A DNA stretch of 14,509 nucleotides. Origin: Bacteroidales bacterium. Lineage in GTDB: Bacteria > Bacteroidota > Bacteroidia > Bacteroidales > Tenuifilaceae. This document shows, piece after piece, positions 1 through 7,915 of the stretch. Position numbers and translations under genes: made by a program. How positions within the stretch are numbered: position 1 is the first letter of the stretch; the number at the start of each line of letters is the position of its first letter. The notes under the pieces are model-generated. The model had not been told where the DNA came from. It was given only the letters and a program-made list of their open reading frames with translations, and ran no database searches. The stretch covers positions 1 to 14,509 of the forward strand of contig DQHR01000087.1 in NCBI GenBank assembly GCA_003531155.1. The letters are read 5' to 3'.

Positions 1-944
1 AAAGGTACTATTGCAGCCATATATCTATTAATTCCCTGAGAGTTTCCTAATCCAGTCCACCACATAAAAGAATGGATCAATAGATATGTAAAGAAAGGTA
101 GAATTACTAAAAAGAACTCCTTTGAGTACTCTCTTTTACTTCGAAGATATAATGTAATACCAGCAACAAGACCTGTAACATAAAATATCTCGTTAGGAAT
201 CCCAAAGTAACCTGGACTGCGCTTAATAAATTGGAAAAAATTACCAGTACCATACAAGCCAACCTCTCCTTTATAAGGATTTTGATTAACAATCCACATA
301 AAATCCTTATTTACGAGATCTCCTATAATTGAATAACCTATAAGTCCAACTAACAAGAAAGGAAGAGCCTTATACTGTTTCTTAAAAAGAATAAAAAATG
401 CGTAAACGGGAATTAGAAATATCCCTTCGGGACGTATTAACGGAAGCATTGATATTAATACTGAAGCAAGCAGATACTTGTTTCTTAAAAGCAAATAACT
501 TGAGACTATAGTAGCTAAAGCAAACAGTATTTCTGTCAATCCTGAAAAAACGGTGTATGTAAAAACAGGAGTAAAACAACATAGAATTATTGCAAGAATA
601 GGCTGTTTCATCTTCAACTCTTTAGCAACTAAGTAGGAAAACAGCCCAGCAGCAATAGCCAAAAGGATATTAAAAAATTGAATCGCTTTAAAACCAAAAA
701 GAGCAAAAGGAGCACTTAAGAGCGTATAAATAGGCTTTGCCCAGCTATCGAACAAGAGACTAGGATATTTAAATGCAAAATGGGAGTAGTTATAATGCCA
801 TATACTCTCGGCACCTCCAGTAAAGCCATCGGACAAAACTAAATTCGTAATAAAAAGAATGAAAATAATAGATAGAGTAAACGCTACAAACCTCTTCTCA
901 TTGAAGAATTCGTGGAGTGAGTGAAAAAAATCAGATACCTTCAT
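1..944 (-). CDS. GT-C/GT39-like multi-pass membrane glycosyltransferase, C-terminus cut by window edge
   Basis: The reading frame is open from an ATG at 944 to the left edge, giving 314 residues and no stop. After a short cytoplasmic N-terminus, hydrophobic segments lie near residues 19-37, 72-82, 87-107, 115-133, 136-153, 157-187 (interrupted by RPEG at 171-174), 193-209, 253-267 and 277-295. The first loop after TM1 carries the acidic GGAESIWHY stretch (43-51), followed by an aromatic-rich region with SWAKPIYTLLSAPF (67-80). This layout is common in Bacteroidota GT39/PMT_2-like proteins, which transfer sugars from polyprenyl-phosphate donors on the periplasmic face of the inner membrane. 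The acceptor cannot be told. The gene lies 135 bp downstream of the M28 gene on the same strand, but a -7 box just upstream suggests its own promoter. It could also be an uncharacterised membrane protein of the same fold. Confidence 0.72.
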   Translation of the reverse strand, partial: MKVSDFFHSLHEFFNEKRFVAFTLSIIFILFITNLVLSDGFTGGAESIWHYNYSHFAFKYPSLLFDSWAKPIYTLLSAPFALFGFKAIQFFNILLAIAAGLFSYLVAKELKMKQPILAIILCCFTPVFTYTVFSGLTEILFALATIVSSYLLLRNKYLLASVLISMLPLIRPEGIFLIPVYAFFILFKKQYKALPFLLVGLIGYSIIGDLVNKDFMWIVNQNPYKGEVGLYGTGNFFQFIKRSPGYFGIPNEIFYVTGLVAGITLYLRSKREYSKEFFLVILPFFTYLLIHSFMWWTGLGNSQGINRYMAAIVP

Positions 945-963
945 CTTGCATTTTATTTATGGG

Positions 964-971
964 CAAAAATA
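964..971 (-). promoter_or_regulatory. Bacteroidota -7 promoter box (TATTTTTG) for the membrane glycosyltransferase gene
   Basis: On the minus strand this reads TATTTTTG, an exact match to the Bacteroidota -7 consensus TAnnTTTG. It sits 19 nt before the ATG at 944, so the transcript would have a leader of about 12-15 nt. The nearest upstream TTG (minus-strand 999-997) is 25 nt away, longer than usual for a -33 element, so only the -7 box is convincing. Confidence 0.4.
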
Positions 972-1002
972 TTGTTTTTTTTTAAATACTATTGGGCAAG
1001 TA

Positions 1003-1080
1003 TTAACAATCAACCAACAGGTGAGATTCTATCAGCAGTACCAAAAAAGGTATAGCAAGAAGAATTTCCTTCATAAGCAT
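1003..1080 (-). CDS. 25-aa hydrophobic small ORF overlapping the M28 stop codon (TAATG)
   Basis: The M28 gene ends in TAA at 1082-1080, and an ATG begins on the last base of that stop, forming TAATG. This arrangement is typical of termination-reinitiation coupling. The frame runs 25 codons to a TAA at 1005-1003. The peptide starts MLMKEILLAIPFLVLLIES, with two basic/acidic residues at the front and a hydrophobic core at residues 7-15, and ends in Cys. It would resemble a single-span membrane micropeptide or a signal-peptide-like fragment. A second in-frame ATG lies at 1074. No family is recognised. It could be a chance ORF or the remnant of a truncated gene, since it stops in AT-rich sequence before the next gene. 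Confidence 0.3.
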   Translation of the reverse strand: MLMKEILLAIPFLVLLIESHLLVDC

Positions 1081-2696
1081 TATCGCTCAACATAGAACTC
1101 CGAGTTTCGATTCCACTTAGGATATATATCCTCATTCACAAGACGGGATCCAAACCTGTAAAACAGTTTAGAATCCTCAAGTAATCCATTCAAATTGTCT
1201 CTTTTGGGATCAAACTCATCAGAAGGTTTATGATAAATATTCTTCCAATATGAATTTATTAACTCTTGGGTTTTCTTTTTGCCTAACTCTGTTTGATGTG
1301 AATAACCTTTGGCAAACATCGCAGGAACACCTGCCTTTAGAAATGGTAGTTGATCGGAACGAAAAAACATACCATTTTCAGGGTTAGGATCAGAAGTAAC
1401 GTATCGTCCTACTTTGGTAGTTTCCTCCTCTAAAAGTTGATCCAGGGATGAATGCCCAATTCCCGTAACAGTGACATCTTTAAATGTACCAAGAAACAGA
1501 ATCACATCATTATTAATGCATGCAATTGTTTTTTTAATATCTATAGGAGCATGTGCAACAAAATAAAACGAACCGTATAATCCTGACTCTTCAGCAGTTG
1601 GCGATAAAAATAACACTGACCTTTTAGGTAATTCAGATGCACTTTTAAATGCTTTTGCAATAGAAAACATCCATGCTATAGCAGCAGCATTATCGGATGC
1701 TCCATTATAAATTGAATCACCATTTATTACCTTACCTATTCCAAGATGATCCCAATGCGCTGAATAAACAACAACCTCATCGGGTCTTTCACTTCCTTTG
1801 ATTATTCCAGCAATATTCTTCGAAACAGATTTTTTAAACTTATTTTCGATTCTAATATTCAGCATAGCATTCATGCCGAATGGCTTGAAGTTCCTTTGCG
1901 ATGCTTTTATCTTTAACAATTCATAATCGAGCCCGCACAAATTGAATAACTTAACTGCAGCGCTATGCGTTAACCAACCATTTATAAGACACTGCTTATT
2001 TGCAAGTTCAGGTGAATCAAGATATAGTAAAGGTGTATTATTTTTGCTACCAGCAACATCCCATGGATAACCAGCAGCAATATCCTCGTGTACAATCAGG
2101 CACCCTAATGCTCCTTTTCGCTCAGCCTCCTCAAACTTATACCTCCAACGACCATAATAAGTCATCGCTTTACCTTTAAATAGCGTTGTATCATTTGTAT
2201 AAAAACCAGGATCGTTTACAAGGACAACAATTATTTTATTTTTTATATCGATAGACTCAAAATCATTCCAACTATAATCTGGAGCATCAATACCGAACCC
2301 CATAAAAACGATATCGACCTTATCTATAATAATAGGATTATTAATAGTTGGACTCCAGGCACAATAATCAACATCTGCCTTAAGGCTTACTTGTCCATGT
2401 TTCGTTTTTATGTTTAAAATATCTGGTATTTTTGATATAACAGAAACCATTGGAACATCCTGTGAATAAGAATCGCCAAATGCAGGCTCAAGTCCAATCT
2501 CTTTCATACGATTTTCCATATAAGCAACAGTTCTCTTCTCACCAATGGTAAATGGTGCTCGGCCTTGAAGGCTATCATCAGAAAGCACCTTAATATCCAT
2601 TGCCAAGTCGTTACTGTTAAATGATTTAAGAGCTTTGTCTTTGTAACTAGAACAGGAAAAAATAATTAACAGGAATAATACAGAAATATATTTCAT
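1080..2696 (-). CDS. PA-domain M28-family metallo-aminopeptidase, lipoprotein
   Basis: This 538-aa protein is predicted to be a di-zinc exopeptidase that trims peptides in the envelope. The N-terminus is a lipoprotein signal with lipobox IFSC and lipidated Cys15, so the enzyme is membrane-tethered outside the cytoplasm. A PA-like insert spans about residues 115-260 and is followed by the M28 catalytic domain. Metal-binding and catalytic residues can be followed in order: His314 and Asp316 in YSAHWDHLG, Asp335 in GASDNAAA, the Glu369-Glu370 pair in SPTAEESG, Asp397 in INNDV, and His489 in YHKPSDEFD. The full set is intact, so it should be active. Length and domain order fit the Bacteroidota PA-M28 peptidases. 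It is transcribed divergently from the DPP5-like gene, 116 bp apart, and a small coupled ORF follows it. The exact substrate is not readable. Confidence 0.9.
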   Translation of the reverse strand: MKYISVLFLLIIFSCSSYKDKALKSFNSNDLAMDIKVLSDDSLQGRAPFTIGEKRTVAYMENRMKEIGLEPAFGDSYSQDVPMVSVISKIPDILNIKTKHGQVSLKADVDYCAWSPTINNPIIIDKVDIVFMGFGIDAPDYSWNDFESIDIKNKIIVVLVNDPGFYTNDTTLFKGKAMTYYGRWRYKFEEAERKGALGCLIVHEDIAAGYPWDVAGSKNNTPLLYLDSPELANKQCLINGWLTHSAAVKLFNLCGLDYELLKIKASQRNFKPFGMNAMLNIRIENKFKKSVSKNIAGIIKGSERPDEVVVYSAHWDHLGIGKVINGDSIYNGASDNAAAIAWMFSIAKAFKSASELPKRSVLFLSPTAEESGLYGSFYFVAHAPIDIKKTIACINNDVILFLGTFKDVTVTGIGHSSLDQLLEEETTKVGRYVTSDPNPENGMFFRSDQLPFLKAGVPAMFAKGYSHQTELGKKKTQELINSYWKNIYHKPSDEFDPKRDNLNGLLEDSKLFYRFGSRLVNEDIYPKWNRNSEFYVER

Positions 2697-2812
2697 TTGG
2701 GAATCGTTTAGTAAGCCACTATTTATTTAGCCCAAAGAAAAGAAAACTTTCAAAGAATTAGTAATTTTATCATTTTAATTATGCTACAAAAAATCAACAA
2801 TTACATAACCAC

Positions 2813-4924
2813 ATGAAAATGAAACCCAATCTTATTAACCTAATTGCTATGGCTTTAGTAATTACTGGAACTTCTTGTTCAACAGCAGAGAAAGAACAAA
2901 AAAAAGAACCTTTAAAAATTGACGTCTCGTTGACTCAAGACGAAATATCAAAGGGACTACTTACTCCTGAGATTATGTGGAAGTTTGGGAGAGTTAACAA
3001 TCCCTGTCTTTCACCTGATGGAAAAACGTTAGCATACACAATCACTTTCTATAATCTTAAAGAAAATAGAGGGATTACTCACCTCTACTCAGTATCGACA
3101 GATGGCGGTGAACCAAAACAACTAACCAATGGCATTGGTTCTCAATCTAACCCACAGTGGTCGGCTGATGGACAACTAATTCGCTTCCTTTCCACCGATA
3201 GCGGGAGTTCTCAAATATGGGAGATAAAAGCTGATGGCACTGGATTACACCAAATCAGCAGCATTGATGGAGATATTGATGGATTCATGTTTTCGTCCGA
3301 TGGGGAAAAAGTTCTTTATGCAAAAGCGGTTAAACTTGAAAACTTGAGCATAGATCTACACCCCGATATGGATAAAGCGAATGTTCGAATCATCGATAAT
3401 TTGATGTATCGCCATTTTGACTATTGGGAAGATGGCTCATATAGTCACATTTTCATTGCCGATCTAAAAAATGGCGCTCTACAAGACGCCAAAGATATTA
3501 ATGAGAATGAGAAGTGGGATACCCCAATGGCCACCGATTTTGATATTGCTGAAGTTCAATGGAGCCCCGATGGAAAAAAAGTTGTTTACTGCTCAAAGAA
3601 ACTTTACGGTAAAGATTATGCAGTTAGCACAAACTCCGATATCTATATTTACGATTTAGAATCAGGCAAAACTGAAAATATTACTTCAGAAAATGTTGGT
3701 TACGACAGAAGTCCATCCTACTCGCCAAATGGGCAATATATTGCTTGGACAAGCATGGAACTCCCAGGAAATGAATCTGACCAAAAGAGGCTTTTCATTC
3801 TAGACCTAACAACTAATCAAAAAACATATTTAACCGAAGGATTCGATCAAAATGTAGATCAGTACATTTGGGGAGAGGATAGTAAGAGTATTTATTTCAC
3901 AAGTGGGATTAAAGGCACCGATCAATTATTTAAAATTGATATTACATCAAAAGCTATTGCTCAAATCACTAAAGGCATTCACGACTATACAGTTTGTTTG
4001 AAAAATAATGGGGTTCTTATTGGACAGAGGATGAGCATGAGTATGGCTGCTGAACTCTATAAAGTTGACGAAACCAGCGGAACAGAAACCCAATTAACTT
4101 TCACCAATAAAAATATATACGATAACATCAAAATGGGTGAGGTTCAAGAACGTTGGGTAAAAACCACCGATGGCAAGGACATGCTTGTTTGGGTTATTTT
4201 ACCTCCCAACTTCGATAAAACAAAAAAATATCCAACACTGCTATACTGCCAAGGTGGACCTCAAAGCACTGTTAGCCAATTCTGGAGCTACCGTTGGAAT
4301 TTCCAAATCATGGCAGCAAACGGATATGTTATAGTTGCTCCTAACCGCCGGGGTGTGCCTTCGTTTGGCAAAGCATGGAATGCTCAAATATCTGGCGATT
4401 ATAGCGGACAAAACATTATGGATTATCTAAGTGCAATTGACAATGTAAGCAAAGAACCTTGGGTGGATAAAGATAAACTTGGATGCGTAGGAGCTAGCTA
4501 TGGCGGATATTCGGTTTTCTACCTTGCAGGGCATCATCAAAAACGTTTTAAAGCATTCATTGCTCATTGCGGGATGTTTAACTTCGAAAGTTTTTATGCT
4601 GCAACTGAAGAGACTTTCTTCCCTAACAATGATTTAGGTGGACCATACTGGGATAAGAACAATGCTATTGCACAAAAATCGTATGCAAACTCACCTCATA
4701 AATTCGTACAAAACTGGGATACTCCAATAATGATTATTACAGGAGAGATGGATTTACGTATTCCTTACACCGAAAGTTTACAAGCATTCAATGCGGCCCA
4801 ACTAAGGGGTATACCAAGTAAATTACTTGTTTATCCTAAAGAAACCCACTTTGTGTTAAAACCACAAAACGCTGTAATATGGCAGCGTGAGTTCTTTGGT
4901 TGGCTCGATAAGTGGTTAAAATAA
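2813..4924 (+). CDS. DPP5-like dipeptidyl peptidase, S9 prolyl oligopeptidase family, lipoprotein
   Basis: This 703-aa serine exopeptidase is predicted to release N-terminal dipeptides from peptides outside the cytoplasm. The N-terminus is hydrophobic and ends in TGTSC, so Cys22 is a probable lipidation site, although Gly at -3 is not canonical. Residues about 55-435 form a seven-bladed beta-propeller, shown by repeated SPDG/SADG/SSDG/SPNG turns at 67, 117, 161, 251 and 304. The alpha/beta-hydrolase domain follows from about 450. The nucleophile is Ser562 in GASYGGYS, with Asp647 in GEMDLRIP and His679 in ETHF, so the triad is complete. The block around AHCGMFNFES and FFPNNDLGGPYW closely matches Porphyromonas-type DPP5, and the length is close to that enzyme's. 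DPP5 is usually soluble and periplasmic; a lipid anchor here would be a difference. A terminator follows directly, so it is probably monocistronic. Confidence 0.9.
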   Translation: MKMKPNLINLIAMALVITGTSCSTAEKEQKKEPLKIDVSLTQDEISKGLLTPEIMWKFGRVNNPCLSPDGKTLAYTITFYNLKENRGITHLYSVSTDGGEPKQLTNGIGSQSNPQWSADGQLIRFLSTDSGSSQIWEIKADGTGLHQISSIDGDIDGFMFSSDGEKVLYAKAVKLENLSIDLHPDMDKANVRIIDNLMYRHFDYWEDGSYSHIFIADLKNGALQDAKDINENEKWDTPMATDFDIAEVQWSPDGKKVVYCSKKLYGKDYAVSTNSDIYIYDLESGKTENITSENVGYDRSPSYSPNGQYIAWTSMELPGNESDQKRLFILDLTTNQKTYLTEGFDQNVDQYIWGEDSKSIYFTSGIKGTDQLFKIDITSKAIAQITKGIHDYTVCLKNNGVLIGQRMSMSMAAELYKVDETSGTETQLTFTNKNIYDNIKMGEVQERWVKTTDGKDMLVWVILPPNFDKTKKYPTLLYCQGGPQSTVSQFWSYRWNFQIMAANGYVIVAPNRRGVPSFGKAWNAQISGDYSGQNIMDYLSAIDNVSKEPWVDKDKLGCVGASYGGYSVFYLAGHHQKRFKAFIAHCGMFNFESFYAATEETFFPNNDLGGPYWDKNNAIAQKSYANSPHKFVQNWDTPIMIITGEMDLRIPYTESLQAFNAAQLRGIPSKLLVYPKETHFVLKPQNAVIWQREFFGWLDKWLK

Positions 4925-4938
4925 ATCATTAACAGAAT

Positions 4939-4972
4939 AAAAAACCTCGGATTCAAAACCGAGGTTTTTTTT
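4939..4972 (+). terminator. Rho-independent terminator after the DPP5-like gene
   Basis: AAAACCTCGG at 4941-4950 pairs perfectly with CCGAGGTTTT at 4959-4968 around an 8-nt loop, and eight T residues run from 4965 to 4972. It starts 15 nt after the stop codon. The upstream A-run gives a T-run on the other strand, so it could work in both directions, but no minus-strand gene approaches it. Confidence 0.9.
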
Positions 4973-5089
4973 ATTTCGCAACGGATATCATTCTGACATA
5001 TCCAAATTACACTTAGGTTATACTGCATACAAATTGTCCTAAATCATCATATGGACTACTTATTTACACAAAAAAAAGGAAACCCTATA

Positions 5090-5120
5090 AATTTATTATC
5101 GTTTTATTAGATAATAAATT
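5090..5120 (+). promoter_or_regulatory. Perfect 11-bp inverted repeat just upstream of the TPR sensor kinase gene
   Basis: AATTTATTATC at 5090-5100 and GATAATAAATT at 5110-5120 are exact reverse complements separated by 9 nt. The right arm ends 8 nt before the ATG at 5129. No T-run follows, so it does not look like a terminator. It could be an operator for a dimeric regulator or an RNA hairpin affecting initiation. The AT-rich composition makes chance more likely than for a GC stem, but a perfect 11-bp match is notable. Confidence 0.4.
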
Positions 5121-5128
5121 CGAGATGT

Positions 5129-7189
5129 ATGATTAGAGGAAGTTGGGAAAAAGATTTTTTTGCAGGATTAATTTTATTTTTTGTAGTATTTCAAGCAAAT
5201 GGTGCTTTTTCACAAAATGCTAAATCGGATAGTTTAATTAACCTATTTAATAAAAGCACAAGCGATTACGATAAAATGAAACTTGCAAATCGTATTGCAA
5301 GCCTTAATGTAAATACAGATAGCACGCTATTTCTCTTTTATACCAACGAGGTAATCCGCTTAAGTGAAAAAGAACACAATAACTCTTACAGAGGTTATGC
5401 GTATTTTAACCTTGGGTCTTTCTATGGTGAAAAGAATATTCTAAAGGCACTTGATTACTCAAATAAGAGTTTATCGATTTTCACCGAGATTGACAGTTTG
5501 AACTCTGTTGCAATGGTTCAAACACTGATCGGAAGCATATACTTTTACAATGGCAATTACAGTAAATCATATAAAAGTTTTCTCGAAAGCCTAAAAATCA
5601 ACGAGAGAAATGGCAATATCTTCGCGCTAGGAACTGACTATAATAATATTGCCATTATTTACTCTGCCCAGAAAAATCAATACAAAGCAATTGAATATTA
5701 TAAAAAAGCTCTACAATTTGGTGAAAAGTATAACGACAAAGAACTTTACTCTACCTTACTTCTTAACATATCGGTTTCATATACTGAACTAGATAGTCTT
5801 GAGCAGGCTTTACAGTATGCTCACATGGCCTACGATTCTTTAATCAAAACCGAATACAAGGAGATGCTCCCCCATGTTCTTCTCAATTTATCAGAATTAT
5901 ACATCCGAACTGATAATTTGGACAAAGCTGAAGCATACCTAAAAGATGTCGAACAAATCATCAACAAAAGCAACAAATACTACTTTTTATTCTACAATAT
6001 AACCAAGGGTAAATTGCTAAGCGCAAAACATAACTATAACGAAGCTATAAAAGTTTATGAGTTCTGTTACAACGAATCAATAAAAGAGGGGATTTTCCCT
6101 TTTGCACAGGACGTAAGCGAAGACCTTTCGAAAATATATAAAAGTATAAACATGTATAAAGAAGGGCTCTTTTACACTGAAAGATTTCACGCTATTAGAG
6201 ATTCTCTTACAAATTCCGAAAAAATAAAATATATAACCGAACTTGAACTACAATATAAATTTGATAAACAGCTAGATATAAAACTAAAGGAGGAAATAAA
6301 TCAGAAAAAGCTACTTTCGCTTCAGCTCAAAATAATTGTTTTCTCCCTTGTAGCACTGGCTTTTGCCATAGCTGTAGTAATTCTAACAGTATATAACTAC
6401 AAATCGAAACAAAAATCTTACTCCCTTCTCAACGAAAAAAACAGTCAAATTCAGAAGCAATCTGATGAACTTAAAGATCAGAGGGATAAACTGCACCATC
6501 TAAATTTATCAAAAGATAAAATCAATTCAATTATTGCTCACGATTTAAAGAATCAGTTCAACTCTATGCTCGGCTTTACAAGATTGATCATTGATAACTG
6601 GCATGATTTAGATGAAAATCGAAAACTTTTATACTTAAGAAAAGTTGACGAGTCAACCATGCATTCATTTAATTTATTAAACAGTCTGCTTGAATGGTCG
6701 CTTTCTCAAACAGGCAATATTAAGGTTAATACAGAGTGTATTGAACTCAAAATAATTGCAGATAACTCAATTGCCAATCTATATGCACAAGCAAAAGCAA
6801 AAAGGATTAAAATCGAAAATAGAATTGATAGTTCCATAAATATTAAAACTGATGCAATAATGCTCAGTTCCATTCTTAGAAACATTGTTTCGAATGCTGT
6901 AAAATTTACAAATGTCGATGGGAAAATATGGATATCATGCATTTCAAAAAAGGAAGGGTATATTTCTATTGAGATACAAGATAGCGGAGTTGGAATGTCT
7001 CAAGATGTTTTGGGTAGCCTTTTCAACATAAAAACACACACAACCACCTATGGTACAGGAAATGAAAAGGGTACCGGATTAGGGCTACTTATCTGCAAAG
7101 ATTTTGTAGAACTCAATAATGGATGGATTGATGTTGAAAGTGAACTAGGGGTTGGCACCAAATTTACAATAACACTTCCCTCATGCTAG
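5129..7189 (+). CDS. Sensor histidine kinase with periplasmic TPR domain
   Basis: This 686-aa inner-membrane kinase probably senses an envelope or peptide signal and phosphorylates an unlinked response regulator. An N-terminal signal/anchor segment spans about residues 10-28. TPR-type helical repeats fill about 85-360, with repeat cores such as YFNLGSFYG, LIGSIYFYNGNY and YNNIAIIYSAQ. A single TM segment at about 401-423 follows, so the repeats lie in the periplasm. A linker coiled coil covers about 425-460. The HisKA H-box has His471 in IIAHDLKNQ, with Asn475 at +4 as expected for phosphatase competence but Gln instead of the usual Pro at 476. The HATPase_c domain shows Asn589 (N-box), DSGVG at 618-622 and GTGLGL at 648-653. 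There is no receiver or effector domain and no adjacent regulator gene. The start at 5129 was chosen because the ATG at 5125 meets a stop after three codons. Confidence 0.9.
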   Translation: MIRGSWEKDFFAGLILFFVVFQANGAFSQNAKSDSLINLFNKSTSDYDKMKLANRIASLNVNTDSTLFLFYTNEVIRLSEKEHNNSYRGYAYFNLGSFYGEKNILKALDYSNKSLSIFTEIDSLNSVAMVQTLIGSIYFYNGNYSKSYKSFLESLKINERNGNIFALGTDYNNIAIIYSAQKNQYKAIEYYKKALQFGEKYNDKELYSTLLLNISVSYTELDSLEQALQYAHMAYDSLIKTEYKEMLPHVLLNLSELYIRTDNLDKAEAYLKDVEQIINKSNKYYFLFYNITKGKLLSAKHNYNEAIKVYEFCYNESIKEGIFPFAQDVSEDLSKIYKSINMYKEGLFYTERFHAIRDSLTNSEKIKYITELELQYKFDKQLDIKLKEEINQKKLLSLQLKIIVFSLVALAFAIAVVILTVYNYKSKQKSYSLLNEKNSQIQKQSDELKDQRDKLHHLNLSKDKINSIIAHDLKNQFNSMLGFTRLIIDNWHDLDENRKLLYLRKVDESTMHSFNLLNSLLEWSLSQTGNIKVNTECIELKIIADNSIANLYAQAKAKRIKIENRIDSSINIKTDAIMLSSILRNIVSNAVKFTNVDGKIWISCISKKEGYISIEIQDSGVGMSQDVLGSLFNIKTHTTTYGTGNEKGTGLGLLICKDFVELNNGWIDVESELGVGTKFTITLPSC

Positions 7190-7193
7190 CACA

Positions 7194-7913
7194 TTACCTA
7201 TCTATATTAACCCAATGAATAGGTCTATCAACCACAAAGCCCAACCCTTTCACTAATGTCATTGAGGCTTCATTAGTTGTTTCAACATATGTAAATGGAA
7301 TCTGACCTAATGCTCTAATCTTTCGAATCAAATCAATAACCAGTGCATTTGCAATGCCTTTTCGCCGATAAACATCAAGAACATGAAGCATTCCCATTGC
7401 GCAATCGTCATGAGTTAGTACCCAACCCGCTAAAACATCATCAATACGACAAGCCGAACTTGGACCTTGGGATATCTGCTCCTGAATGTACTCAACACTA
7501 GTATATGTTTTATAATTTGAATTGGAATAGATATGCTCAGCATCGGATTTAAGCACATCAGTAACCGCCATGTATATTTCAGGAAGTTTTACTTCATCAG
7601 GCAAATACAGCCTTTGACAGGATAAGACCCATTTACATGTATACTTCTTTTTTACTTTTGCAAGTATGTTATCGTCAATAGTTGCAAGAAACCTATCTTC
7701 GACGTCGGTTTGTTCTAAAAACCAATCAAAATCATTGAGACTTTTGAGTGATAGATACCACCAACTTTCATCGCTTTTCCCTTTTGCCATAATAGATTCA
7801 CCATACTGTAAAATCCGCAAAGGTTTATGTTTTGAAAAGAATCCCAACATGCTAATATTAGCAAGCGGTTGAACCTTCAACATCGTTTCAATTTCAGCAG
7901 GTAGCATACCCAT
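7194..7913 (-). CDS. GNAT-family N-acetyltransferase (FR47/GLYAT-like)
   Basis: This is a 239-aa protein. The C-terminal half is a GNAT acyl-CoA-binding domain: the motif A strand MLHVLDVYRRKGIANAL contains the R-x-x-G-x-A acyl-CoA loop at residues 183-188, and motif B appears as NEASMTLVKGLGF (214-226), with the Asn and Gly-Phe typical of the FR47/glycine-N-acyltransferase-like group. The N-terminal half (about 1-120) is less conserved, with a Trp-rich segment near 51-53, and probably forms the acceptor side. The substrate is unknown. The gene starts 2 nt after the miaA stop, so it is almost certainly co-transcribed and perhaps coupled. Its own stop lies 4 nt from the stop of the converging kinase gene. 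In-frame ATGs at codons 3 and 11 are alternative starts. Confidence 0.8.
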   Translation of the reverse strand: MGMLPAEIETMLKVQPLANISMLGFFSKHKPLRILQYGESIMAKGKSDESWWYLSLKSLNDFDWFLEQTDVEDRFLATIDDNILAKVKKKYTCKWVLSCQRLYLPDEVKLPEIYMAVTDVLKSDAEHIYSNSNYKTYTSVEYIQEQISQGPSSACRIDDVLAGWVLTHDDCAMGMLHVLDVYRRKGIANALVIDLIRKIRALGQIPFTYVETTNEASMTLVKGLGFVVDRPIHWVNIDR

Positions 7914-7915
7914 AG

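Noticed and set aside
107..582. Two minus-strand ORFs of 61 and 66 codons
   Set aside because: They overlap the open frame of the membrane glycosyltransferase, which is far longer and has coherent TM segments.
985..1004. AATACT/AGTATT inverted repeat between the glycosyltransferase and M28 genes
   Set aside because: Only 6 bp with an 8-nt loop, and on the minus strand it is followed by A residues, not T residues, so it is not a terminator for M28.
2697..2812. Promoters for the divergent M28 and DPP5-like genes
   Set aside because: Only one-off or mis-spaced matches to TAnnTTTG (for example TAATTTTA near 2762) were found, so no box is called.
4831..5028. Minus-strand 65-codon ORF over the end of the DPP5-like gene
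   Set aside because: It runs through the terminator hairpin and the His-containing end of the peptidase gene; it has no domain or start signal.
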